Position numbers and translations under genes: made by a program. The notes under the pieces are model-generated. The model had not been told where the DNA came from, did not search any database, and saw nothing but the letters and a program-made list of their open reading frames with translations. A stretch of 59,825 nucleotides of DNA from contig JACAUB010000001.1 of the NCBI GenBank assembly GCA_013390605.1, positions 68,152 to 127,976 on the forward strand, given 5' to 3'. The DNA comes from Bacteroidota bacterium (GTDB taxonomy: Bacteria; Bacteroidota; Bacteroidia; Bacteroidales; Cfx3-03). Position 1 is the stretch's first letter, and each line of letters starts with the position of its first letter. This document shows positions 1 through 8,349 of the stretch, one piece after another.

Positions 1-2
1 TT

Positions 3-905
3 GCAAGTAAAGGAGAAACGATTGATGTTTCGGGTGATGCCTTAAAGTTATCCAATACCTGGATCGTTAAGGGATCTAAAGAATCAAAACTTTATCTGGA
101 TTATTGGATGGCTTCGAGAAAACAAAAGGCGAGACTTGACTCGCTGACAATAATCTTTAGAAATAGCCAGGAGACTCCAGAATATATGGCTAATAGAATT
201 CGATTAGACTCTGTCTTTAATTCTGTGATGGAAGAAAGAAGAGATGCAGCTACTAAATTTCTTCATAAAAATCCAGGATCTCTGGCATCACTACTTATCA
301 TAAACTCGCAGTTTTCAAATATCCCTCTGTTTAATGAAGAGCATGATATTGTTTTTTATAAGTTATTGGATAGTTGTCTGGCTAAATCATATCCTCAAAA
401 TAAATTGGTGCTGGGTTACCACCTGAGAGTAAACGAGATTGAGAATAAAATTAAAAAAAGGATTGAAGTTAAAAAAATGTTATTGCCTGGTGCAATAATG
501 CCGGCAATAGAAACGATTAGCATAGATGGTCAGCCAGTTAGCCTGTCTTCTTTGAATGGAAAGGTGGTGCTAGTAAACTTTTGGGAGGCAGGTAATCCGG
601 TTTGTCGGGAAAAGAATCAGGAGTTATATAGGATTTACAAAAGGATTCATAATAAGGGATTTGAAGTAATTGAAATTTCACTTGATGAAAATCGTGATTT
701 ATTGAGGGATGTGATAAAGCAAGATAGAATTACCTGGCGTCAAATAAATGATTTTGATAAAGGATATTCTGAAATTGGCCATCGCTTCAATATTATTAGT
801 GTCCCTTATTCCTTTCTGATTGACCGACATGGAAAGATTGCATTTGTAAATCCTTCGTTTGATAAGTTGGATAAGAAAATAAAATTATTACTGAAAAGGA
901 GATAA
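3..905 (+). CDS. TlpA-like thioredoxin-fold protein, 5' end outside window
   Basis: The frame is open to the left edge, so this is the C-terminal 300 or so residues of a longer protein. A methionine at 108 lies inside a continuing reading frame and is probably not the start. The visible N-terminal part resembles the DUF4369-type domain often fused to TlpA-like thioredoxins in Bacteroidota. The C-terminal half has the thioredoxin pattern (LNGKVVLVNFW, then a late cis-Pro region VPYSFLIDRHGKI). Oddity: where TlpA proteins carry C-x-x-C after the FW motif, this one reads N-P-V-C (Asn codon 594-596, Cys codon 603-605), so the nucleophilic first cysteine is missing. A dithiol reductase role is therefore doubtful; a mono-thiol or structural role is possible. 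The stop is 3 nt before the lpxH start, so the two are probably cotranscribed. Confidence 0.8.
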   Translation, partial: ASKGETIDVSGDALKLSNTWIVKGSKESKLYLDYWMASRKQKARLDSLTIIFRNSQETPEYMANRIRLDSVFNSVMEERRDAATKFLHKNPGSLASLLIINSQFSNIPLFNEEHDIVFYKLLDSCLAKSYPQNKLVLGYHLRVNEIENKIKKRIEVKKMLLPGAIMPAIETISIDGQPVSLSSLNGKVVLVNFWEAGNPVCREKNQELYRIYKRIHNKGFEVIEISLDENRDLLRDVIKQDRITWRQINDFDKGYSEIGHRFNIISVPYSFLIDRHGKIAFVNPSFDKLDKKIKLLLKRR

Positions 906-908
906 ACA

Positions 909-1703
909 TTGAAAACAGATAAGCTTGAATTGAAACCGGGTGAGAGAATTTATTTTGCTTCTGATTTCCATCTTGGAATCCCTGAACATGCCTCTAGCTT
1001 GAGACGTGAAAGATTACTCGTGGACTGGCTAGATGAAGTTAGAAAAGATGCGAAAGAAATATATCTGATGGGCGATCTTTTTGATTTCTGGTTTGAATAT
1101 AAAACAGTGGTTCCAAAAGGCTTTGTGAGACTATTTGGTAAACTAGCAGAGATCACTGATGCTGGGATTGATATTCACCTATTTAGAGGTAATCATGATA
1201 TTTGGGCGTTTGACTATTTTGCTAAAGAAATGAATATAAAGCTTCATCGTGAGGCTCAGATAAAGTTGATAAATGGGTTTCTGTTTTTTCTCTCCCATGG
1301 TGACGGATTAGGTCCTGGCGATCATGGATATAAATTTTTGAAAAGAGTTTTTGAATTTAAGCCTAATCAATGGTTCTTTAAGTGGATACATCCTGATATT
1401 GGTACCCGGTTAGCGCTTTATTTTTCAAGAAAAAGCCGGACTGCTAATATTATAAAAGAAGCAAATTGGGAAAACAATGGTGGTATTCCGCTTTCAGAAG
1501 AACGGCTATATCAGTTTAGTGTTGAAATGTTGGTTAAAAATCCATCTATTAATTTTTTTGTCTTCGGGCATAGACATAAACCTACGGATGAATTAGTCGC
1601 CCCAGGTTGCCGAATGATCAATTTAGGTGATTGGATCCATAACTTTACGTATGCTGTTTTTGATGGAAAGGAAATGAATGTGCATCAATACAAAAAGGAT
1701 TGA
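909..1703 (+). CDS. lpxH: UDP-2,3-diacylglucosamine hydrolase-like metallophosphoesterase
   Basis: 264 residues of the calcineurin-like phosphoesterase fold. The metal-binding motifs are all visible: D19-x-H21 (SDFHLG), G55-D56-x-x-D59, G94-N95-H96-D97 and a late GHRH. This arrangement and length fit LpxH, which cleaves UDP-2,3-diacylglucosamine to lipid X and UMP at the inner face of the cytoplasmic membrane in lipid A synthesis. The start is TTG at 909; an AAAGGAGA ribosome-binding site sits about 5-12 nt upstream and no in-frame ATG occurs earlier. It follows the TlpA-like gene by 3 nt. The family assignment is strong; LpxH versus a close paralogue is inferred from motifs alone. Confidence 0.85.
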   Translation: MKTDKLELKPGERIYFASDFHLGIPEHASSLRRERLLVDWLDEVRKDAKEIYLMGDLFDFWFEYKTVVPKGFVRLFGKLAEITDAGIDIHLFRGNHDIWAFDYFAKEMNIKLHREAQIKLINGFLFFLSHGDGLGPGDHGYKFLKRVFEFKPNQWFFKWIHPDIGTRLALYFSRKSRTANIIKEANWENNGGIPLSEERLYQFSVEMLVKNPSINFFVFGHRHKPTDELVAPGCRMINLGDWIHNFTYAVFDGKEMNVHQYKKD

Positions 1704-1761
1704 TTATTTTATTTAATCCGACAATTGAAACTTATAGTTTATTGAATATACCCATATAATG

Positions 1762-1798
1762 AACAAGAGAGGTTAATCCTATATTGACCTCTCTTGTT
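1762..1798. terminator. Bidirectional hairpin terminator
   Basis: Near-perfect inverted repeat with arms AACAAGAGAGGT and ACCTCTCTTGTT around a short loop. It sits between the ends of lpxH (plus) and the Lys-rich gene (minus), so it can serve both. Confidence 0.75.
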
Positions 1799-1821
1799 TC
1801 TTAAATTTGTTAAAGGACGTA

Positions 1822-2094
1822 TTATTTTTTTTCTGTTTTTTTTTCTACTTTTTTATCGGCTTTTACTTCTTTTTTTACAGCCTTTGTCTCTTTTTTTTCT
1901 ACTTTTTTTACTTCCTTTTTGTCAGTTTTAAGATCACTCTTTACTTCTTTCTTTACAGCTTTTACTTCTTTCTTTTCAACTTTCACTTCTGTTTTTACAG
2001 CTTTTGCATCTTTCTTAGGTTTTGGCTGAGTTTGAGCAATTGTTGTTGCAGCAAGAAAAATTACTGCCAATAGCATTGTCATAAATTTTTTCAT
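1822..2094 (-). CDS. Secreted Lys/Glu/Val-rich low-complexity protein
   Basis: 90 residues. A clear signal peptide (MKKF then a hydrophobic stretch ending AQTQ, about residues 1-21) is followed by about 70 residues made almost only of K, E, V, A, D and T in degenerate KKEVK-type units. The opposite strand of this low-complexity stretch gives a Phe-rich open frame that is not a gene. A perfect -7 box (TAACTTTG, 2146-2153 minus) with a TTGA 20 nt further upstream lies about 50 nt before the start, which supports real, separate expression. The highly charged mature part would be an extended or coiled periplasmic or surface polymer. I know no function for it. Confidence 0.7.
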   Translation of the reverse strand: MKKFMTMLLAVIFLAATTIAQTQPKPKKDAKAVKTEVKVEKKEVKAVKKEVKSDLKTDKKEVKKVEKKETKAVKKEVKADKKVEKKTEKK

Positions 2095-2145
2095 CGTTCT
2101 TGAAATTTAAAAAGTTTATTTTTAAAAATTTGTTAAAGATTTACC

Positions 2146-2153
2146 CAAAGTTA
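2146..2153 (-). promoter_or_regulatory. Bacteroidota -7 promoter box for the Lys-rich gene
   Basis: Reads TAACTTTG on the minus strand, an exact TAnnTTTG match, with TTGA 20 nt upstream as a -33-like element. Predicted transcript start is near 2140, about 46 nt before the start codon. Confidence 0.6.
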
Positions 2154-2304
2154 CAATTTGTTAATGGGGTAAGTCAAGGAAAGTGAATAAAATGTGTAAA
2201 ATTATTATGAATATATTTTTTCTATTATAAATAATAATTCTACCTAAATAAATATATTGTTTGAAAGATAAAGGATGAAGTAATAGCGTAGAATGAAATA
2301 TTTA

Positions 2305-2336
2305 TTTTGTTCCATTTATCAAATAAACTTACTTTG
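2305..2336 (+). promoter_or_regulatory. Probable promoter of the glycosyltransferase gene
   Basis: TTTTG (-33 type, 2305-2309) is followed after 20 nt by TACTTTG (2330-2336), one base short of TAnnTTTG. The coding start is 58 nt downstream. Confidence 0.5.
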
Positions 2337-2394
2337 CATTGGATATTATGACTCTTCCTAAAAAGGGATAGTGATTAATTTACATAAATAAGTT

Positions 2395-3417
2395 ATGCTG
2401 ACAAATTTGAATAGAATTGCAATAAGTCGTACGGATAATATAGGCGATGTCGTACTCGCTCTTCCTGTGGCAGGATGGATTAAAAAGTATTATCCTAATA
2501 CGGAAGTCATATTTATTGGTCGTGATTACACTCGTTCTATTATAGAATCCTCAATTTTCGTGGATCAATTTGTCGATCGGATTGAACTGATTAAGGGTAA
2601 GATTAATCTGAAATTGTTGAATATAGATGCGATTGTTTTTATCTTTCCTGATAAGGAGTTGGGATTTCTTGCTAAGAAAGCGGGAATCCCTTTGCGGATT
2701 GGTTCTTTCCGGAAACTTCATCATCTTTTGAATTGTACTAACTGGGTTAACTTCACACGAAGGAATTCTTTATTGCATGAGAGTCAATTAAATTTTAAAC
2801 TTTTAAAACCACTTGGAGTTCCCACTACGGTTACTAAAGCTGAGATTCCCGCTTTGTATGGGATGAAAAAGATAATTCCTCTCTCTGATAGATTAATTTC
2901 TTTACTTGATAAAGAAAAATTCAACCTGATCATTCACCCTAAATCACATGGACATGGAAAGGAGTGGCCCGCTTATAAGTATCATGAGTTATGTCGGAAA
3001 CTACCTTCAGATAAATTTAATATTATTTTTACGGGGACAGAAAAGGAGAAGGGATTTATAGAGGAACATTTTAATGATCTTGTTCAATCAACATCAAATA
3101 TATCTAATGGAGCAGGATTAATGAATCTAAATGAGTTTATTAGTTTTATTTCAATGGCCGATGGTTTATTGGCAAGTGGTACTGGCCCATTACATGTTGC
3201 AGCAGCCCTTGGAAAGCTTTCTGTTGGATTTTTTCCACCGATGCCACCTGTTTATTCACAGCGATGGGAAAATCTTGGAGAACGTGCTTTTCATTTTGAG
3301 AAAGAATCATGTCCTCAGAATTATTCATGTCGTAAAATAAAAGGTTGTGAGTGTGTTGAGAGCATTGAAGTTGGACTTGTTGCAGAATTGCTGATGCGGG
3401 AATTGGCTAAAGGATGA
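2395..3417 (+). CDS. Glycosyltransferase family 9 (heptosyltransferase-like)
   Basis: 340 residues. The N-terminus RTDNIGDVVLALPVAGWIKK is the signature of GT9 (ADP-heptose:LPS heptosyltransferases). The C-terminal half has HPKSHGHGKEWP and the GTGPLHVAAALG nucleotide-sugar-binding motif. Members transfer heptose (or another sugar) to the LPS inner core on the cytoplasmic side of the inner membrane. Four cysteines cluster near the C-terminus (CPQNYSC, CECV). It stands alone with its own promoter; an adenylyltransferase that makes the ADP-heptose donor is encoded at 50578-51072. The exact acceptor cannot be read from the sequence. Confidence 0.85.
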   Translation: MLTNLNRIAISRTDNIGDVVLALPVAGWIKKYYPNTEVIFIGRDYTRSIIESSIFVDQFVDRIELIKGKINLKLLNIDAIVFIFPDKELGFLAKKAGIPLRIGSFRKLHHLLNCTNWVNFTRRNSLLHESQLNFKLLKPLGVPTTVTKAEIPALYGMKKIIPLSDRLISLLDKEKFNLIIHPKSHGHGKEWPAYKYHELCRKLPSDKFNIIFTGTEKEKGFIEEHFNDLVQSTSNISNGAGLMNLNEFISFISMADGLLASGTGPLHVAAALGKLSVGFFPPMPPVYSQRWENLGERAFHFEKESCPQNYSCRKIKGCECVESIEVGLVAELLMRELAKG

Positions 3418-3637
3418 TAACCTTTTAGAAGCTGTTATTTTTGCATAATAAGTAGTACTTTAGAAAGGCTATTCTTAAGTGGATATCTCTTGACTTTTTG
3501 TGAAGAAATGTGATTTAATAATAGTGAAAACTTAAAAGTATTATTAAATATTTATAAGTTTGTAAAATATTTAATAATTCAAATTAAGTAATTGTATTTT
3601 GGCAATATAATTTAATTATTCTAAAAATCAGATATAT

Positions 3638-5971
3638 ATGATGCTTTACACCAAAAAATTATTCATTCTTCTTGCAATCATTTTTATTTCGGGTGCAAGT
3701 TTAAGTAGTTATGCAAAATCAGATCCGGTTAAGATCATCCCTGCGCCGTTATCAGTAAAATCACTAAAGGGTGAATTTATTATAACTGCTAAAACGAAAG
3801 TATTAGTTGTTCCGTCAAACCCGGAGGCTTTAGCAGTTGCTACGCTATTTACTGATAGATTAGATTCTGTCTCGGGTTATGTAACCAAACCTCATACAAG
3901 TGATGCTTTAAAGAAAACTCCCCAAAATGCAATTCTGTTTAGCATTATTAATGATGTAGCGCTAGGCGATGAGGGATATCGCTTAACCGTTGAGAAAGAA
4001 AATGTCTTAATTTCTGCAAATACAGCTAAGGGATTATTTTATGGTGTTCAATCTATGCTTCAACTACTTCCCCCACAAATAATGAGTCCTTCCAAAGTTG
4101 AAGGCGCTAGCTGGAAAATGGAAGGGATAAAGGTTATGGATAAGCCTCGTTTTGGATATAGAGGAATGCATTTAGATGTCGGTCGCCATTTTATGCCAGC
4201 TGAATTCATTAAAAAGTATATTGATATACTTGCTATGTTTAAGATGAATACTTTTCATTGGCATTTAACTGAAGATCAGGGGTGGCGTATTGAGATTAAG
4301 CAGTATCCAAAGTTAACTTCAATGGGTTCTATGCGCTCGGAGACTGTTGTTGGACACGCAGGTAATTCTAACAAATATGATGGGATTCCTCACGGTGGTT
4401 TCTATACTCAAGAACAGGTTAAGGATATTGTTGCTTATGCTACACAACGATTTATTACAATTATTCCTGAAATTGAGATGCCAGGACATTCTGTTGCTGC
4501 ACTTACCGGATATCCTCAATTGAGTTGCACTGGTGGCCCCTTCAAGGTAGCCACTACTTTTGGCGTTTTTGATGATATCTTTTGCGCTGGTAATGACTCT
4601 ACGTTTATTTTCTTACAAAATGTTTTGGATGAAGTAATGAGCTTGTTCCCCTCTAAATATATTCACATTGGTGGTGATGAAGCGCCAAAGGCTCGTTGGC
4701 ATAATTGTCCTAAATGTCAGGCTCGTATGAAATCAGAAGGCTTAAAAGATGAACATGAGCTTCAAAGTTACTTTATTAAACGAATTGAGAAGTATGTCGT
4801 CTCAAAAGGAAGACGTATTATTGGATGGGATGAAATACTTGAAGGCGGACTTGCTCCTGAGGCTACTGTAATGTCATGGCGAGGAATGGATGGCGGTATC
4901 GCTGCTGCAAGAGAACATCATGATGTAATTATGTCATCAAATAGTCATCTCTATTTTGATCATTATCAAGCTGATCCCACTACAGAGCCACTTGCCATTG
5001 GTGGATATTTACCTTTAAAAAGAGTCTATAGTTTTGAGCCGGTACCTGATCAGTTAAAGACAGAAGAAGCCAAACATATTTTAGGTGCACAAGGTCAGAT
5101 CTGGACAGAATATATGAAAACTCCTGAATATGTAGAATATATGCTTTTGCCACGTATGCTGGCATTATCAGAAGTTTTATGGACTCCTCGTGATCAGCGA
5201 GATTATGAGTCGTTTACCTCTCGATTAGATAATAGCTTAAAAAGACTTGGGATTATGGGTGTGAATTACTCTCAAGGATCATTCAGAATAGAAATTGATG
5301 CCAAAGCTAATAAAGACGGGGAAAAGATTCTTGTTAATCTGACATCAGAACGTCAGAATATGTTAATACGATATACCTTGGATGGTAACTTAGCTACTGC
5401 TGGTTCTCCAGTAATCGATGGCCCAATTACGTTCCATAAAAAAACGCATCTTATTGCAGGTGTATTTACTGAAGGCCAGCTCAAAGATGTAATGATAAAT
5501 CGGATAGTAGAACCTCATAAGGCAGCATATACCGATGTTCTGGTACTGCGAAAAGATAGGCTTGAAGCTAAACCATTTTCGCTTCCGGGTTTGGTGGATG
5601 GCTTTTCGGGAACTGCTGATTCTGACCAATTAGTTTGGAATTCGCTACAAGGAAGAGAAAATGAGATTACTATTGATTTGAAGAAACCTCAACAATTAAA
5701 AGATATTGAGTTTAACTTTCTGACGGATAAAACGAAAGATTTGGTAAATCCATCAGCCGTTGATATTAAAGTTTCAGAAGATAATATAACATATATTCCT
5801 CTTTCTGAGGTCAAGAATAATCTTTCTTCTGATTATATGGGCACAGGACTTATTAAGTACACTGCAAATTTTAGTAGTACTAAGGTAAAATATATTCGGC
5901 TAAACATAAAAGCTGAAAGTGCTACAATGCGTGATCCTAAGTTATTGATGGATGAAATTATTGTTCGATAA
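3638..5971 (+). CDS. Exported beta-N-acetylhexosaminidase, GH20
   Basis: 777 residues. A signal peptide (about 1-26) is followed by a GH20b-type N-terminal domain (about 30-165), the catalytic barrel (about 170-530) and two C-terminal beta domains: a chitobiase C-terminal-like segment (about 545-635) and a discoidin/F5-8 type C-like domain (about 650-777). Catalytic Asp347-Glu348 lie in HIGGDEAP, and the HWHLTEDQGWRIEIK substrate-site motif is present. GH20 enzymes release terminal GlcNAc or GalNAc from chitin fragments or glycoproteins by substrate-assisted catalysis. It probably acts in the periplasm or at the cell surface. It starts with ATGATG; no SusC/D pair is nearby, so it is not in a typical polysaccharide locus. 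Confidence 0.92.
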   Translation: MMLYTKKLFILLAIIFISGASLSSYAKSDPVKIIPAPLSVKSLKGEFIITAKTKVLVVPSNPEALAVATLFTDRLDSVSGYVTKPHTSDALKKTPQNAILFSIINDVALGDEGYRLTVEKENVLISANTAKGLFYGVQSMLQLLPPQIMSPSKVEGASWKMEGIKVMDKPRFGYRGMHLDVGRHFMPAEFIKKYIDILAMFKMNTFHWHLTEDQGWRIEIKQYPKLTSMGSMRSETVVGHAGNSNKYDGIPHGGFYTQEQVKDIVAYATQRFITIIPEIEMPGHSVAALTGYPQLSCTGGPFKVATTFGVFDDIFCAGNDSTFIFLQNVLDEVMSLFPSKYIHIGGDEAPKARWHNCPKCQARMKSEGLKDEHELQSYFIKRIEKYVVSKGRRIIGWDEILEGGLAPEATVMSWRGMDGGIAAAREHHDVIMSSNSHLYFDHYQADPTTEPLAIGGYLPLKRVYSFEPVPDQLKTEEAKHILGAQGQIWTEYMKTPEYVEYMLLPRMLALSEVLWTPRDQRDYESFTSRLDNSLKRLGIMGVNYSQGSFRIEIDAKANKDGEKILVNLTSERQNMLIRYTLDGNLATAGSPVIDGPITFHKKTHLIAGVFTEGQLKDVMINRIVEPHKAAYTDVLVLRKDRLEAKPFSLPGLVDGFSGTADSDQLVWNSLQGRENEITIDLKKPQQLKDIEFNFLTDKTKDLVNPSAVDIKVSEDNITYIPLSEVKNNLSSDYMGTGLIKYTANFSSTKVKYIRLNIKAESATMRDPKLLMDEIIVR

Positions 5972-6052
5972 TGAAAGTAGAATAAAAAACAGTGATCATG
6001 AATTTCTTGCGGATATTAATTTGCAGGATAAAAAAATAATATAAGAATATTT

Positions 6053-6092
6053 AAAAGAGGTTGTTTCTAACATTGAGACAACCTCTTTTTTA
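6053..6092 (+). terminator. Rho-independent-type terminator after the GH20 gene
   Basis: Arms AAAAGAGGTTGT and ACAACCTCTTTT, with a few further pairs towards the loop, end in a T-run. It lies between the hexosaminidase gene and the YitT-family gene. Confidence 0.75.
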
Positions 6093-6119
6093 CGAAATTT
6101 GCAAGTTAAAAAGAATACA

Positions 6120-6986
6120 ATGTCAAAAGAACATAAAATATTTTCAGAGGTTCGATCTTATTCTATCATTACATTAGGACTGTTTGTTAATGCTATTGCA
6201 TGGATGGGGTTTATGATTCCTTCACATATCGTTGGTGGCGGTATTAACGGGGTATCATCTCTTCTTTATCTATCTACAGGAATCCCAATAGGGGTTGGAA
6301 TACTTTTCTTTAATGCCATTTTAATTGTAATGGCTATACGGATATTGGGACTTGGTTTCGGAATAAAATCTATATTCTCAATACTTATGATGGTGGGAGC
6401 CTTTTCCTTACTTCAATATTATTTTAAGGAACCTATTGTTAAAGATAAGTTTATGGCTGCTATTATAGGAGGCATATTAAATGGTGCCAGTATTGGTATT
6501 GTCTTTACACAAGGTGGTAGTACAGGAGGTGTTGACATTATTGCAATGATCTTTAATAAATATCGAAACATAACCCCGGGAAAAGTTATACTCTATTTTG
6601 ATGTCTGTGTTATTACCAGCTCTTACTTCATCTTCCCACATATTGAAAATATTGTCTATGGCTATGTTGTAATGGCCGTTGGCGCTTATGTGATAGATTT
6701 GGTGCTTACAGGAGCTAATCAGACTGTACAGGTCTTTATTTTCTCTCAGAAGAATACTGAAATTGCGAATATTGTAAGCAAGGATATCCGAAGAGGTGTT
6801 ACGGTATTAAAAGGAATAGGATGGTATTCAAAGAGTGAACAGGATATTTTGATGATCTTAATGCGTAAAACAGAGCTTCCATATTTCTTTCGGACTGTAA
6901 AAGAAATTGATGCAGATGCTTTTATATCAGTTTCGAGTGTAATGGGAGTTTATGGTAAAGGATTTGATGTGATTAAAGTGAAATAA
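6120..6986 (+). CDS. YitT-family integral membrane protein
   Basis: 288 residues from ATG 6120; an in-frame TTG at 6099 sits only a few nt after the terminator and is less likely. The pattern is that of YitT proteins: about five membrane spans (residues 15-190) with Gly-rich turns such as VGGGINGVSSLLY and TQGGSTGGVDIIA, then a soluble C-terminal DUF2179 domain (about 205-288; TVLKGIGWYSK, VYGKGFDVIK). The family is widespread, and transport has been suggested but not settled. The gene is monocistronic, between a terminator on the left and a two-way terminator on the right. Confidence 0.85.
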   Translation: MSKEHKIFSEVRSYSIITLGLFVNAIAWMGFMIPSHIVGGGINGVSSLLYLSTGIPIGVGILFFNAILIVMAIRILGLGFGIKSIFSILMMVGAFSLLQYYFKEPIVKDKFMAAIIGGILNGASIGIVFTQGGSTGGVDIIAMIFNKYRNITPGKVILYFDVCVITSSYFIFPHIENIVYGYVVMAVGAYVIDLVLTGANQTVQVFIFSQKNTEIANIVSKDIRRGVTVLKGIGWYSKSEQDILMILMRKTELPYFFRTVKEIDADAFISVSSVMGVYGKGFDVIKVK

Positions 6987-6999
6987 AACTATTTTTTAT

Positions 7000-7050
7000 A
7001 AAAATAAAAAGGGAGGCCGTCCATAAAGAACGGCCTCCCTTTTTATTTTT
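7000..7050. terminator. Bidirectional terminator, 21-bp perfect stem
   Basis: Arms of 21 bp, core AAAAAGGGAGGCCGT pairing with ACGGCCTCCCTTTTT, with A- and T-tracts on both sides. It separates the convergent YitT gene (plus) and second skp gene (minus). Confidence 0.85.
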
Positions 7051-7062
7051 GACTCGAGCAGT

Positions 7063-7578
7063 TTATTTCAAGTTTAGTTTTTTCTTAACTAAAGGCATGA
7101 TATCATCACCATTCTCTGAGAATAAAAGAACCCCATCAGTAGTATTAAAAATGTAAGTAAAACCATTTTCTTTAGCTACTTCTGAAATTGCTTTCTTAGC
7201 GCGAGTAATAATTGGAGCAGTTAGTTCTCCTTCTTTTTGCTGTAGACTTTGACTAGCACTCTGTTGAAAAGCCTCTAAACGTTGTTGAATGTCAACAATT
7301 TCTTTTTGTTTAGTTTGCTTTACGATATTCGACAAAGTAGCTTCAGTCTTTTGGAATTCATCTACCTTAGTCGTATACTCAGCTTGCATTTTGTTGAACT
7401 CGTCGCTCAACTCTTTCTGGAACTTGTCATATTTTGCTTTAATAGTGTCTTGACCAGGAATTGCTGCGTATAATTTAGCAAAATCAACATGACCAATTTT
7501 CTGAACTTTCTGTGCACTTGCAGATCCTGCAAAACTGATTATAGCAAGTACGATTACAACTCTTAATAAGCTTCTCAT
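7063..7578 (-). CDS. Periplasmic chaperone, Skp/OmpH family (copy 2)
   Basis: 171 residues. A signal peptide (1-22, ending SASAQ) is followed by the OmpH pattern: KIGHVDFAKLYAAIPG beta strand, a long Gln/Lys/Glu-rich helical hairpin (about 50-130) and a C-terminal strand region (GFTYIFNTTDGVLLF). Skp trimers hold unfolded outer-membrane proteins in the periplasm on their way to BamA. It is the last gene of the uppS-bamA-skp-skp run, 80 nt after the paralogue. Confidence 0.88.
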   Translation of the reverse strand: MRSLLRVVIVLAIISFAGSASAQKVQKIGHVDFAKLYAAIPGQDTIKAKYDKFQKELSDEFNKMQAEYTTKVDEFQKTEATLSNIVKQTKQKEIVDIQQRLEAFQQSASQSLQQKEGELTAPIITRAKKAISEVAKENGFTYIFNTTDGVLLFSENGDDIMPLVKKKLNLK

Positions 7579-7658
7579 TTCTCTTTTTATTAGTTAATCA
7601 TTTTAGGATTTGTGACAAAATTAATCATTTATATGAATTCCCGGCAAAAGATGTAAAA

Positions 7659-8255
7659 TTAACGTTTAACCGGATTATTCTGTGGAGTGGTATTCTGTTT
7701 ATTCTGTTGGTTTACTGATGAATACCCTAGTTTCCCTAATACAATATCGCTAATATCATATTTGTTGTTAGTATAAATCATTGTAGCACCTGTGGCCTTA
7801 TCAAATACAATCCCTATATTCTCTTGATTCGAAATTGCTTCAATAGCATTATAAACCTTATCTTGTATAGGTTTAATCAGTTCTTGTCTCTTCTTAAAAA
7901 GATCTCCTCCTTGTCCGAAACGCTTTTTCTGAAGGTCTTTTACATCTTTTTCTTTTGCAATGATCTCATTTTCACGCTTCCGTTTCATCTCTTCAGGAAG
8001 CATGGTGGCATCGGCTTGATAGGTTTTGTATAATCTATCTATTTCAGCAAACCGTGTTTCAATCTCTTTCTGCCATTTGTTTGATAGATCGTCTATTTGA
8101 GTCTGAGCATTCTTATATTCAGGGACATTACCCAAAATATATTCAGTATCAACATAGGCTATCTTTTGAGCTTGAGCACTAGTGCCCGGAAACAACATAA
8201 GGCATGTTGTTAAAACGATTCCTGCTATTACAACTAAGATATTATTCCTTTTCAT
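7659..8255 (-). CDS. Periplasmic chaperone, Skp/OmpH family (copy 1)
   Basis: 198 residues from ATG 8255. The frame stays open a further 186 nt upstream, but the extension overlaps bamA, while MKRNNILVV opens a normal signal peptide (to about residue 31, TSAQAQ). Then KIAYVDTEYILGNVPEY, a long charged coiled-coil arm (about 50-125) and the GIVFDKATGATMIYTN core. The Gln/Asn-rich tail (about 180-198) is absent from the neighbour copy. It lies 94 nt downstream of bamA and has the same chaperone role as copy 2; two divergent copies suggest division of labour or hetero-oligomers. Confidence 0.88.
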   Translation of the reverse strand: MKRNNILVVIAGIVLTTCLMLFPGTSAQAQKIAYVDTEYILGNVPEYKNAQTQIDDLSNKWQKEIETRFAEIDRLYKTYQADATMLPEEMKRKRENEIIAKEKDVKDLQKKRFGQGGDLFKKRQELIKPIQDKVYNAIEAISNQENIGIVFDKATGATMIYTNNKYDISDIVLGKLGYSSVNQQNKQNTTPQNNPVKR

Positions 8256-8349
8256 AATTGAGTTCTCCTGATTTATGGTTAAACATTGGAGTATAGTAAT
8301 CAAAAAATCTGCCAGAAGTGAAATGCCCGGCAGATTCTTTGAATTTATT

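Noticed and set aside
1807..2073. Plus-strand Phe-rich open frame
   Set aside because: It is the reverse complement of the Lys-rich low-complexity gene, with TTT from AAA codons.
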